Translations under genes and position numbers: made by a program
Shown: positions 1 to 5,946 of the stretch, piece after piece
Position numbering within the stretch: position 1 is the stretch's first letter
Layout: each line of letters starts with the position of its first letter
The notes under the pieces: model-generated
What the model was told of the DNA's origin: nothing
Seen by the model: the letters and a program-made list of their open reading frames with translations, nothing else
The model's database searches: none
DNA from: Pseudomonas sp.
Lineage (GTDB): Bacteria > Pseudomonadota > Gammaproteobacteria > Pseudomonadales > Pseudomonadaceae
DNA length: 5,946 nucleotides
Direction of reading: 5' to 3'
Assembly: GCA_003488145.1 (NCBI GenBank)
Contig: DNMQ01000370.1
Location: 1-5,946, forward strand

Positions 1-641
1 AACTCGGTGATGTTGGCCAGTATTGGCGCCTGCACGCGGTCGGCGAAGGTCTTGTACATCGCCAACTCGGTGATGGCCTCGGGGAAGATCATGTCGGCAC
101 CCGCTTCGATGCAGGCCGCGGCACGATCCAGAGCGGAGTTCAGACCTTCCACCGCCAGCGCATCGGTACGCGCCATGATCACGAAGCTGTCGTCGGTGCG
201 CGCGTCCACGGCCGCCTTGATGCGGTCGACCATCTCCTGCTGCGAGACGATTTCCTTGTTTGGACGATGGCCGCAACGCTTGGCACCGACCTGGTCCTCG
301 ATGTGGATCGCCGCGGCGCCGAACTTGATCATCGACTTGACGGTACGCGCCACGTTGAACGCCGAGGAGCCGAAGCCGGTGTCGACATCCACCAGCAGCG
401 GCAGATCGCAGACATCGGTGATGCGGCGCACGTCGGTCAGCACATCGTCGAGCCCGGTGATGCCAAGATCCGGCAGACCCAGCGAGCCGGCAGCAACGCC
501 GCCGCCGGACAGATAGATGGCCTTGAAGCCGGCACGCTTGGCCAGCAAGGCGTGGTTGGCGTTGATCGCGCCGACGACCTGGAGCGGATGCTCGCTGGCG
601 ACGGCGTCACGGAAACGCTGACCGGCAGTAGGAAGAGTCAT
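1..641 (-). CDS. prpB: 2-methylisocitrate lyase PrpB (C-terminal part missing)
   Basis: PrpB cleaves 2-methylisocitrate to pyruvate and succinate, the last step of the cytosolic methylcitrate cycle that degrades propionyl-CoA. The 213 codons present read [20 protein letters not shown] at the start and continue as an isocitrate-lyase/PEP-mutase family barrel. Visible features are the SGGG loop (residues 45-48), Asp58, the metal-binding Asp85 and Asp87 in VDVDTGF, Glu115, the signature loop KRCGH (121-125) with catalytic Cys123, and Arg158. As far as I recall, these positions coincide with those of E. coli PrpB. The family is usually about 295 residues, so roughly 80 C-terminal residues lie beyond the window edge. 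The start ATG overlaps the stop of the upstream regulator (ATGA), and a strong AAAGGGG sits 6 bases before it. The gene is therefore co-transcribed and probably translationally coupled with the regulator. In pseudomonads prpC, acnD, prpF and prpD normally follow, but they are not visible here. Confidence 0.97.
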   Translation of the reverse strand, partial: MTLPTAGQRFRDAVASEHPLQVVGAINANHALLAKRAGFKAIYLSGGGVAAGSLGLPDLGITGLDDVLTDVRRITDVCDLPLLVDVDTGFGSSAFNVARTVKSMIKFGAAAIHIEDQVGAKRCGHRPNKEIVSQQEMVDRIKAAVDARTDDSFVIMARTDALAVEGLNSALDRAAACIEAGADMIFPEAITELAMYKTFADRVQAPILANITE

Positions 642-1363
642 GCATTACCCCTTTCATGTGGTGTTTGCTCAAGAACGCCCGTGAAGTGACGTTCGACATT
701 GCGCTTGGAAGCGGCGATATGACGGCGCATCAGCAGCTCCGCCAGTTCGCCATCGCGTTCGGCGATGGCATCGAGAATCCGGTGGTGTTCGGCAAAGGCC
801 TGATGCGGACGGTTCGGCGTGGTGGAGAACTGGATGCGGTACATGCGCACCAGCTGATAGAGCTCGTCGCACAGCAGCTTGGCCAGTGTGCGGTTGCCGC
901 TGCCCTGAATGATCCGGTAATGGAAGTCGAAGTCGCCTTCCTGCTGGTAATAGCCGACACCGGCCTGAAACGCCTCATCGCGCTCGTGGGTGCTCAGTAC
1001 CCGGCGCAGGTCGTCGATTTCCGCCTCAGTCATGCGTTCGGCCGCCAGGCGGCAGGCCATGCCTTCCAGGGATTCACGAATCTCGTAGAGCTCGATCAAC
1101 TCGGCATGACTGAGCGACACCACCCTCGCGCCAACATGCGGCACGCGGACCAGCAGCTTCTGCCCTTCCAGCCGGTGGATCGCCTCGCGCAACGGCCCGC
1201 GGCTTATGCCATAGGTACGCGCCAGCTCCGGCTCGGAGATCTTGCTACCCGGGGCGATCTCGCCTTTGACGATGGCAGCCTGGATCAGACGAAACACGTG
1301 CTCGGCCAGCGTGCCACTGTCGAGCTGTTGCGCGGATGAGTGAAGCTCAACGGTATCCAGCAT
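638..1363 (-). CDS. pmiR: GntR/FadR-family regulator of the methylcitrate operon (PmiR-like)
   Basis: This 241-residue protein has the two-domain layout of FadR-subfamily GntR repressors. The N-terminal winged helix-turn-helix spans about residues 15-82, with the recognition region [20 protein letters not shown] followed by [18 protein letters not shown]. The all-helical FCD ligand domain spans about 88-225. Candidate FCD metal ligands are Asp144 and His148 (DFDFH), His193 or His194 (AEHH) and His215 (RRH). Its place directly upstream of, and overlapping, prpB makes it the likely repressor of the prp operon. In P. aeruginosa the GntR protein in this position is PmiR (PA0797), reported to respond to 2-methylisocitrate; I assign the name from memory and context. 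It is unrelated to the sigma-54 activator PrpR of enterobacteria. I chose the ATG at 1363. An in-frame GTG at 1450 would add 29 residues unlike the family, place both operators in or at the coding sequence, and leave almost no gap after its AAAGG. The chosen ATG has no clear ribosome binding site, because a palindrome fills that space. Confidence 0.93.
   Translation of the reverse strand: MLDTVELHSSAQQLDSGTLAEHVFRLIQAAIVKGEIAPGSKISEPELARTYGISRGPLREAIHRLEGQKLLVRVPHVGARVVSLSHAELIELYEIRESLEGMACRLAAERMTEAEIDDLRRVLSTHERDEAFQAGVGYYQQEGDFDFHYRIIQGSGNRTLAKLLCDELYQLVRMYRIQFSTTPNRPHQAFAEHHRILDAIAERDGELAELLMRRHIAASKRNVERHFTGVLEQTPHERGNA
648..654 (-). promoter_or_regulatory. Shine-Dalgarno site of prpB
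   Basis: On the minus strand AAAGGGG lies 6 bases before the prpB ATG, inside the last codons of the regulator gene. It is by far the best ribosome binding site on this strand. It fixes the prpB start at 641 rather than the out-of-frame ATG at 645, and it should allow more PrpB than regulator to be made from the same mRNA. Confidence 0.8.
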
Positions 1364-1364
1364 G

Positions 1365-1376
1365 ATTGTCGACAAT
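1365..1376. promoter_or_regulatory. Palindromic operator, proximal copy (ATTGTCGACAAT)
   Basis: A perfect 12-bp palindrome ends one base before the ATG of the GntR-type regulator. FadR-subfamily proteins bind short palindromes of this kind as dimers, and a near copy lies 75 bp away (centre to centre). I infer that it is an operator for the adjacent regulator. Bound protein would block transcription just after the predicted start site, and the site also occupies the place of a Shine-Dalgarno sequence. Confidence 0.75.
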
Positions 1377-1394
1377 TCAGGTTTAGATGCGGCG

Positions 1395-1423
1395 AAAGTA
1401 CGCCTGCATCGCCGACCAGTCAA
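1395..1423 (-). promoter_or_regulatory. Predicted sigma-70 promoter of the regulator-prpB operon
   Basis: On the minus strand a -35 box TTGACT (1418-1423; 5 of 6 consensus bases) is followed after 17 bases by TACTTT (1395-1400). The latter keeps the three most conserved -10 bases (T, A and final T). Transcription would start near 1388, giving a leader of about 25 bases. The two ATTGTCGACA sites lie on either side, which supports the assignment. A weaker alternative lies further upstream around 1455-1475. Confidence 0.5.
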
Positions 1424-1439
1424 CAGCTCGCCTACGCAG

Positions 1440-1451
1440 ATTGTCGACACC
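1440..1451. promoter_or_regulatory. Palindromic operator, distal copy (ATTGTCGACAcc)
   Basis: Ten of the twelve bases of the proximal palindrome are repeated here, with only the last two differing. The centre lies 75 bp from that of the proximal copy, about seven helical turns, so both sites would face the same side of the DNA. It lies upstream of the predicted -35 box. It is probably a second, weaker operator of the same GntR-type regulator. An imperfectly related 11-bp palindrome (CTTTA-C-TAAAG, 1451-1461) abuts it and may be chance. Confidence 0.65.
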
Positions 1452-1512
1452 TTTACTAAAGTCGTAAAAGCGGCAACCTGATCGAGAGTAGCTTGAGCCA
1501 GGGCAGAGCGCC

Positions 1513-1543
1513 TTGTAGCGCCGTGAAACCAGCATGCTAGAAT
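1513..1543 (+). promoter_or_regulatory. Predicted extended -10 promoter of the three-gene operon
   Basis: TAGAAT (1538-1543) differs from the -10 consensus at one base and is preceded by TGC, which makes it an extended -10 element. A poor -35 box TTGTAG (1513-1518) lies 19 bases upstream, as expected when an extended -10 carries recognition. Transcription would start near 1550, leaving a leader of about 80 bases before the first gene. The leader holds one small GC hairpin (GCGCC/GGCGC, 1555-1567) with no evident role. Confidence 0.5.
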
Positions 1544-1629
1544 GCCAGCCTTTCGCGCCCCCGGCGCTTGCCCGCAATGCCTGTCGCCACTCGATCTCCA
1601 GTCATCCCTTCCTTAAGACAACAGGTTCC

Positions 1630-2166
1630 ATGAGAGTAAAAGCCCACTTCCTGCTGTTCTGTACATTACTCCTGCCCGCGATCGGCACCGCTGCCGACAA
1701 TACGATTTACGGTCTGAACGAACACGTTGGCATCCCCGACTTCAATCTGGAAGTGGACGCCAAGCTCGACACCGGCGCCCAGACCGCGTCGCTCAGTGCG
1801 CGTGACATCACCCGATTCAAGCGTGAAGGCGAGTCGTGGGTGCGCTTCTCCCTTGCCGTCGATAGCGCCCACGCACACCCCATCGAGCGTCCGCTGGCAC
1901 GCATCAGCAAGATCAAGCGCCGGGCTGGCGACTATGATCCGGAAGAGGAAAAAACTTACACGGCGCGCCCGGTTATCGAACTCGATCTGTGCATGGGCAA
2001 GGCCAAACGCACAATCGAAGTGAACCTCACGGACCGTACTGCTTTCCAATACCCACTTTTGATCGGTTCCGACGCGCTCACCCGCTTCGGCGCCCTGGTC
2101 GACCCAAGTCGCACCTTTATTGCCGGCAAACCCGGTTGCCTCAACGAATCTGACGCTGACGAGTAA
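1630..2166 (+). CDS. Exported retropepsin-like aspartyl peptidase (annotated in databases as 'ATP-dependent zinc protease')
   Basis: The 178-residue product starts with a Sec signal peptide: basic MRVK, a hydrophobic stretch to about residue 18, and a likely cut after GTA (residue 21). It should therefore act in the periplasm. Residues 46-50 read LDTGA, the catalytic Asp-Thr-Gly of retropepsins, with Asp47 as the nucleophile-activating residue. Near the C-terminus, LLIGSDALTRFG (143-154) resembles the retropepsin segment IIGRNLLTQIG, but the usual Arg is Ser. Only one DTG is present, so an active enzyme would have to be a dimer. There is no HExxH or other zinc-protease motif, so the common database name is misleading. 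I chose ATG 1630 because it gives the signal peptide directly. The in-frame ATG at 1534 would precede the predicted transcription start and spoil the signal. The gene is first in an operon with an inactive-transglutaminase membrane protein and an ATP-grasp ligase. Its substrate is unknown; a peptide or amide made by the partner ligase is an inference. Confidence 0.9.
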   Translation: MRVKAHFLLFCTLLLPAIGTAADNTIYGLNEHVGIPDFNLEVDAKLDTGAQTASLSARDITRFKREGESWVRFSLAVDSAHAHPIERPLARISKIKRRAGDYDPEEEKTYTARPVIELDLCMGKAKRTIEVNLTDRTAFQYPLLIGSDALTRFGALVDPSRTFIAGKPGCLNESDADE

Positions 2167-2171
2167 TACCC

Positions 2172-3698
2172 ATGCGCGCTCTCACTCTGCATCTGAAAGT
2201 CCTGATCTTCATCCTCGTCGCTCTGGGAGTTTCGATCACCGCCTACCAGATCTTCATACTGGGCATTCCGGTTACCGAAGACGAAACCGATGACCTGTGG
2301 AATATCGACGCTAAGGTCGAGTTCCAGGCCAGCCCACGCGAGCCGGTCAAGCTGCAGATGTACGTGCCGCCACTGAATCAGGAATTCGTCAGCCTCAACG
2401 AAAGCTTCATATCCAACAACTACGGCGTCAGCATCAACCGGGCCGACGGCAACCGCCGCGTCACCTGGTCTGCGCGCCGTGCGAGCGGAAACCAGACGCT
2501 CTATTACCGCCTCGTGCTCACCAAGCGCTACAGCGGTGAGCAGACCAAGGCCACCGGGCCGATCTTCCGCGACAGTCTTCCGGTGGAAGGCGCCGAGAAG
2601 ATCGCTGCCGAAGCGCTGCTTTCTCCGATTCGTCAGCATTCCGCTGATGTGGAAACCTTCATCAGCGAAGCCATCAAGCGGGTCAACAATCCCAACGATG
2701 ACAACGTCAAGCTGCTACTGGGCGGCGATGCATCCATCCCGAACAAGGCACGCGTCATCGAATTGCTGCTGTCCATCGCTCACGTGCCGATGGAGCGCGT
2801 GCATACCATTCGCCTGAACGCAGACCAGCCGCAAACCCCGGAGCTCTGGCTGCGCAGCTTCAACGGCGACAAGTGGCTGTTCTTCAACCCCGGCACCGGC
2901 GAGCAAGGCCTGCCGAATGACCGCTTGGTGTGGTGGACCGGTGACGAGCCGCTGATCAATCTGGAAGGCGGACGCAATCCGCAGGTGACCTTCACGCTCA
3001 ATAACAGCGAAATGAACGCCATCCGCCTGGCCAAGCTGACCGACGAGAACACCGACGCCGACTTCCTCGAGTACTCGCTGTATGGCCTGCCCCTGCAGAC
3101 CCAGCAGACCTATCAGATCATGATCATGATTCCGATCGGCGTGCTGGTGATCCTGATCCTGCGCAACCTCGGCGGCCTGCAGACCCTCGGCACCTTCACC
3201 CCGGTACTGATTGCCCTGGCATTCCGTGAAACCCAGATCGGCTTCGGCATCATCCTGTTCACGCTGATCACGGCGCTGGGCCTGTCGCTGCGTTCGTACC
3301 TGGAACACCTGAAACTGCAGATGCTGCCGCGCCTCTCGGTGGTACTGACGTTCGTCGTGGTGCTGATCGCCGTTATCAGCCTGCTCAGTCACAAGCTCGG
3401 CCTGGAGCGCGGCCTGTCGGTCTCCCTGTTCCCGATGGTGATTCTGACCATGACCATCGAGCGCCTGTCGATCACCTGGGAGGAACGTGGCGGCGGCCAT
3501 GCCTTCAAGGTGGCGGTCGGCACCCTGATCGCCGCGAGCCTGGCCTTCATGCTGATGAACATTCAGGAGCTGACCTACTTCATCTTCACCTTCCCGGCGG
3601 TGCTGCTGATCATGGTGGGCTTCATGCTGGCAATGGGTCGCTACCGCGGCTACCGCCTGACCGAGCTGTTCCGTTTCAAAGCCTTTCTGAAGGATTGA
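2172..3698 (+). CDS. Membrane protein: inactive transglutaminase domain fused to seven C-terminal membrane helices
   Basis: The 508-residue inner-membrane protein starts with one membrane helix (about 9-30). A soluble domain of about 280 residues follows, then seven more predicted helices near 312-330, 338-350, 356-373, 388-406, 414-429, 446-463 and 467-487. The basic end MRALTLHLK, the basic loop 374-387 and the basic tail after 489 put both ends in the cytoplasm and the soluble domain in the periplasm. That domain follows the transglutaminase core but has lost its catalysis. There is no cysteine in the whole protein. The usual Cys region reads NKARVIELLLSIAHVPMERV (191-210), the HAW motif is ELW (224-226), and the catalytic Asp position is Asn239 in FFNPGTG. 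This layout matches the known family of inactive transglutaminases with a 7TM region. A binding or transport role for a peptide or amide product is inferred, not shown. The start lies 5 bases after the preceding stop with only a weak ribosome site, so translational coupling is likely. Confidence 0.92.
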   Translation: MRALTLHLKVLIFILVALGVSITAYQIFILGIPVTEDETDDLWNIDAKVEFQASPREPVKLQMYVPPLNQEFVSLNESFISNNYGVSINRADGNRRVTWSARRASGNQTLYYRLVLTKRYSGEQTKATGPIFRDSLPVEGAEKIAAEALLSPIRQHSADVETFISEAIKRVNNPNDDNVKLLLGGDASIPNKARVIELLLSIAHVPMERVHTIRLNADQPQTPELWLRSFNGDKWLFFNPGTGEQGLPNDRLVWWTGDEPLINLEGGRNPQVTFTLNNSEMNAIRLAKLTDENTDADFLEYSLYGLPLQTQQTYQIMIMIPIGVLVILILRNLGGLQTLGTFTPVLIALAFRETQIGFGIILFTLITALGLSLRSYLEHLKLQMLPRLSVVLTFVVVLIAVISLLSHKLGLERGLSVSLFPMVILTMTIERLSITWEERGGGHAFKVAVGTLIAASLAFMLMNIQELTYFIFTFPAVLLIMVGFMLAMGRYRGYRLTELFRFKAFLKD

Positions 3699-3701
3699 GC
3701 C

Positions 3702-4685
3702 ATGTTCGGTCTGATCAAGACGTGGAAGGCTCTGGAAGCCAAGGGCATCATGGGCATCAACCGCCGCAACGCGGACTACGTGCTCAAGTACAACAAGCGC
3801 AGCCTGTATCCGATCGTCGATGACAAGATCATCACCAAGCAGCGCGCCATCGAGGCCGGCATTCATGTGCCGGAGATGTACGGCATCATCGAAACCGAAA
3901 AGGACATCGATAAGCTCAAGGATATCGTCAAGGATCACACCGATTTCGTCGTCAAGCCGGCGCAGGGCGCCGGCGGCGACGGCATCCTGGTGATCGCCGA
4001 CCGCTTCGAAGGCCGCTACAGGACCGTCTCGGGCAAGATCATGACCCATGAGGAGATCGAGCATCAGATCTCCAATATCCTCACCGGGCTGTACTCGCTG
4101 GGCGGCCATCGTGACCGCGCACTGATCGAGTATCGCGTCACGCCCGACCCGATCTTCAAGAGCATCAGCTACGAAGGTGTGCCGGACATTCGCATCATCG
4201 TGCTGATGGGCTACCCGGTCATGGCGATGCTGCGCCTGCCAACCCGTCAATCCGGAGGCAAGGCCAACCTGCACCAGGGCGCCATCGGCGTCGGTGTGGA
4301 TCTGGCCACCGGCATCACCCTGCGCGGCACCTGGCTGAACAACAAGATCACCAAACACCCGGACACCACCAACGCGGTGGACGGCGTGCAGTTGCCAAAC
4401 TGGGACGGCTTCATGAAGCTCGCCGCCGGCTGTTACGAGCTCTGCGGGCTCGGATATATCGGTGTCGACATGGTGCTCGATCAGGAAAAGGGCCCGCTCA
4501 TTCTCGAGTTGAACGCGCGCCCTGGCCTGAACATCCAGATCGCCAACGACTGTGGGCTGACGCACCGGGCCCATGCAGTCGAGAACCGCCTGGCGGAACT
4601 CAAGGAGAAAGGCATCCAGGAAACGCCGGAGGAACGGGTGAAGTTCTCCCAGGAGCTGTTCGGCCATGTCCCGCCCCACGCCTGA
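3702..4685 (+). CDS. RimK-like ATP-grasp ligase (alpha-L-glutamate ligase-like)
   Basis: The 327-residue protein has no signal peptide or membrane helix and should be cytosolic. It carries ATP-grasp landmarks: Lys85 in VVKPAQGAGGDGILVI (83-98), the glycine-rich nucleotide lid; a central strand region PDIRIIVLMGYPVMAMLRLP (161-180); GVDMVLD with Asp256; and LILELNARPGLNIQIAN (266-282), where Glu269 and Asn271 would bind magnesium. ATP-grasp ligases join a carboxylate to an amine through an acyl phosphate, and RimK relatives add glutamate to a protein or small molecule. The substrate here is unknown. Family names such as 'alpha-L-glutamate ligase-like' rest on similarity only. The start is supported by AAGGA (3690-3694) 7 bases before the ATG. 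The 3-base gap from the membrane-protein gene shows the two are made together. The C-terminal tail after about residue 290 is charged and helical. Confidence 0.92.
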   Translation: MFGLIKTWKALEAKGIMGINRRNADYVLKYNKRSLYPIVDDKIITKQRAIEAGIHVPEMYGIIETEKDIDKLKDIVKDHTDFVVKPAQGAGGDGILVIADRFEGRYRTVSGKIMTHEEIEHQISNILTGLYSLGGHRDRALIEYRVTPDPIFKSISYEGVPDIRIIVLMGYPVMAMLRLPTRQSGGKANLHQGAIGVGVDLATGITLRGTWLNNKITKHPDTTNAVDGVQLPNWDGFMKLAAGCYELCGLGYIGVDMVLDQEKGPLILELNARPGLNIQIANDCGLTHRAHAVENRLAELKEKGIQETPEERVKFSQELFGHVPPHA

Positions 4686-4698
4686 ATGACGCAAGCCG

Positions 4699-4726
4699 GG
4701 TAGCCCGCGTATCCTCTCGGGCTGCC
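4699..4726 (+). terminator. GC-rich hairpin between the operon and pabB, possible weak terminator
   Basis: GGTAGCCCG (4699-4707) pairs with CGGGCTGCC (4718-4726) over nine positions, including one G-T wobble, around a 10-base loop. It begins 14 bases after the ligase stop codon. It is followed by CCCCTCATC rather than a run of T, so it is not a classical Rho-independent terminator. It could attenuate transcription into pabB, protect the 3' end of the operon mRNA, or be part of the pabB leader. Confidence 0.35.
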
Positions 4727-4744
4727 CCCTCATCGACTCGACCC

Positions 4745-5946
4745 ATGTCCATCTGCACGCTGCATGCCCTGCCCTACCAGGCCGATCCCGCCTATTGGTT
4801 CGAGCGCATCCGCCATGCCCCAGGGGCGGTGCTGCTCGATTCGGGCAGGCCGAAAGCCGAGCGTGGGCGCTTCGACATTCTCAGCGCCTGCCCACTGGCT
4901 GTGCACGAGCCACGCGACGATGAATCAGGGCGTGATTACTTCCACCGTTTGCGCCAGGCGTTGCGCGGACTTGGCTCCGCCGAGCTGCCCGAGAGCTGTG
5001 AGCTGCCGTTTGCTGGAGGCCTGATCGGCCTGTTGAGCTACGACTTCGGTGCCCGCCTCGAGACCCTGCCCCAGCGCGCCCTCGACGACAACGGTCTGCC
5101 ACTGGCGCGTTTCGGCCTTTATGGCTGGGCGCTGATCAGCGATCACCAGAGGCGCACCAGTCAGTTGGTGTTTCACCCAGCAACGACTTCTTCCGAGCAG
5201 ATGCGACTGATCGCGCTGTTCGATTCAGCCACCACCGTCGAAAGCGCTCCATTCAGGCTGCACAGCCGTTTCGCTGCCGATCTTTCTGTCGACGCTTACC
5301 GGAACGGCATCGAGCGCATTCAGACCTACATCCAGGCCGGTGACTGCTATCAGGTCAATTTCACCCAGCGTTTTCGTGCCGGCTGCTCGGGTGACCCATG
5401 GAGCGCCTATCGCGCGCTGCGAGAAGCTTGCCCAACGCCGTACGCCGGCTTCGTCGCACTGGAAGACGGCGCCATTGCCAGCCTCTCGCCGGAGCGCTTC
5501 CTGCGCCTGCAGCAGGGCCACGTTGAAACCCGCCCGATCAAAGGCACCCGTCCACGCGGTGCGGACGAGCCCAGCGACGCCGCACAAGCGCAAGCGCTGC
5601 TCGCCAGCGACAAGGATCGTGCCGAAAACCTGATGATCGTCGACCTGCTGCGCAACGACCTCGGCCGCAGCTGCCGCATCGGCAGCGTGCGCGTTCCGCA
5701 GCTGTTCGCACTGGAAAGCTACCCCAACGTGCATCACCTGGTGAGCTGCGTGACCGGCGAACTGGCCGATGGCCACGACGCGTTCGATCTGCTGGCCGGC
5801 AGCTTTCCCGGCGGCTCGATCACCGGAGCGCCGAAGATCCGCGCCATGCAGATCATCGACGAGCTGGAACCGACGCGCCGTGCAATCTATTGCGGATCGT
5901 TGCTGTACGTCGATGTCAGGGGGGAAATGGACAGCTCCATCGCCAT
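4745..5946 (+). CDS. pabB: Aminodeoxychorismate synthase component I PabB (C-terminal end missing)
   Basis: PabB converts chorismate and ammonia, supplied by the glutaminase PabA, to 4-amino-4-deoxychorismate, the first committed step to p-aminobenzoate and folate in the cytosol. The 400 codons present stay open to the window edge. The N-terminal part (LLDSGRPKAERGRFDILSA, then LIGLLSYDFG) is the anthranilate-synthase-like N-domain. The chorismate-binding domain follows from about residue 180, with GDCYQVNFTQRF (199-210), SLSPERF (247-253), PIKGTRPRG (264-272), ENLMIVDLLRNDLGR (294-308) and SFPGGSITGAPK (353-364). Lys266 in PIKGT separates it from TrpE, which has Ala there (PIAGT). Glu250 and Lys266 are 16 residues apart, like Glu258 and Lys274 of E. 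coli PabB. The family is about 450 residues long, so some 50 are missing. The ATG has no visible Shine-Dalgarno sequence, but no other in-frame ATG occurs until Met153 and the N-terminus fits the family. It follows the ligase gene by 59 bases. Confidence 0.96.
   Translation, partial: MSICTLHALPYQADPAYWFERIRHAPGAVLLDSGRPKAERGRFDILSACPLAVHEPRDDESGRDYFHRLRQALRGLGSAELPESCELPFAGGLIGLLSYDFGARLETLPQRALDDNGLPLARFGLYGWALISDHQRRTSQLVFHPATTSSEQMRLIALFDSATTVESAPFRLHSRFAADLSVDAYRNGIERIQTYIQAGDCYQVNFTQRFRAGCSGDPWSAYRALREACPTPYAGFVALEDGAIASLSPERFLRLQQGHVETRPIKGTRPRGADEPSDAAQAQALLASDKDRAENLMIVDLLRNDLGRSCRIGSVRVPQLFALESYPNVHHLVSCVTGELADGHDAFDLLAGSFPGGSITGAPKIRAMQIIDELEPTRRAIYCGSLLYVDVRGEMDSSIA

Noticed and set aside
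7..516. Plus-strand open frame opposite prpB
   Set aside because: The Ser/Arg/Ala-rich product has no domain, and the opposite strand encodes PrpB with all its active-site residues intact.
656..1339. Plus-strand open frame of 227 codons opposite the regulator
   Set aside because: It is a shadow of the GntR-type gene. It has no ribosome site or recognisable motif, while the minus strand encodes a complete two-domain regulator.
1364..1450. N-terminal extension of the GntR-type regulator starting at a GTG at 1450
   Set aside because: The extra 29 residues do not resemble the family, the GTG lies inside the distal operator, its AAAGG is only one base away, and the predicted promoter falls within the extension.
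1555..1567. Small hairpin GCGCC-CCC-GGCGC in the leader of the three-gene operon
   Set aside because: Five pairs with a three-base loop are easily found by chance in DNA this GC-rich. There is no T-tract, conserved riboswitch feature or overlap with the start codon.
1534..1629. Upstream in-frame ATG for the retropepsin-like gene
   Set aside because: The ATG overlaps the predicted -10 element and precedes the predicted transcription start. The extension would also bury the clear signal peptide that begins at 1630.
2715..4733. Long open frame of 672 codons on the minus strand
   Set aside because: It is antisense to two well-supported genes. Its product is rich in Gln, His, Asp and Val without any recognisable domain, as expected for the reverse frame of GC-rich coding DNA.

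Overview
The window looks like chromosomal DNA from a GC-rich gammaproteobacterium, most likely Pseudomonas or a close relative. The evidence is uniform high-GC codon use, a GntR-type regulator overlapping prpB, and a retropepsin-like / inactive transglutaminase / RimK-like gene trio as known in pseudomonads. I see no mobile element, tRNA, rRNA or CRISPR array. Five genes are present. Two are cut by the window ends: prpB on the left and pabB on the right.

Left part, minus strand (1-1451). A GntR/FadR-type regulator resembling PmiR of P. aeruginosa is followed by prpB, 2-methylisocitrate lyase. The two genes overlap by 4 bases (ATGA). This is the start of the methylcitrate (propionate degradation) operon. 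In front of the regulator are two copies of the palindrome ATTGTCGACAAT, one perfect and one matching 10 of 12 positions. Their centres are 75 bp apart and they bracket a plausible sigma-70 promoter. This fits autoregulation of the regulator and control of the whole prp operon.

Intergenic region (1364-1629). It carries the divergent control regions: the twin operators and minus-strand promoter on the left, and an extended -10 promoter (TGC-TAGAAT) for the plus-strand genes on the right.

Middle part, plus strand (1630-4685). A tight three-gene operon with gaps of 5 and 3 bases encodes an exported retropepsin-like aspartyl peptidase, a membrane protein with a periplasmic transglutaminase-like domain that has lost its catalytic residues plus seven C-terminal membrane helices, and a cytosolic RimK-like ATP-grasp ligase. 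The three together look like a ligation, binding and cleavage system acting across the inner membrane. Its substrate is unknown, and it is the most interesting part of the window.

Right part (4745-5946). After a 59-base gap with a GC-rich hairpin comes pabB, aminodeoxychorismate synthase component I of folate synthesis, cut off after 400 codons.
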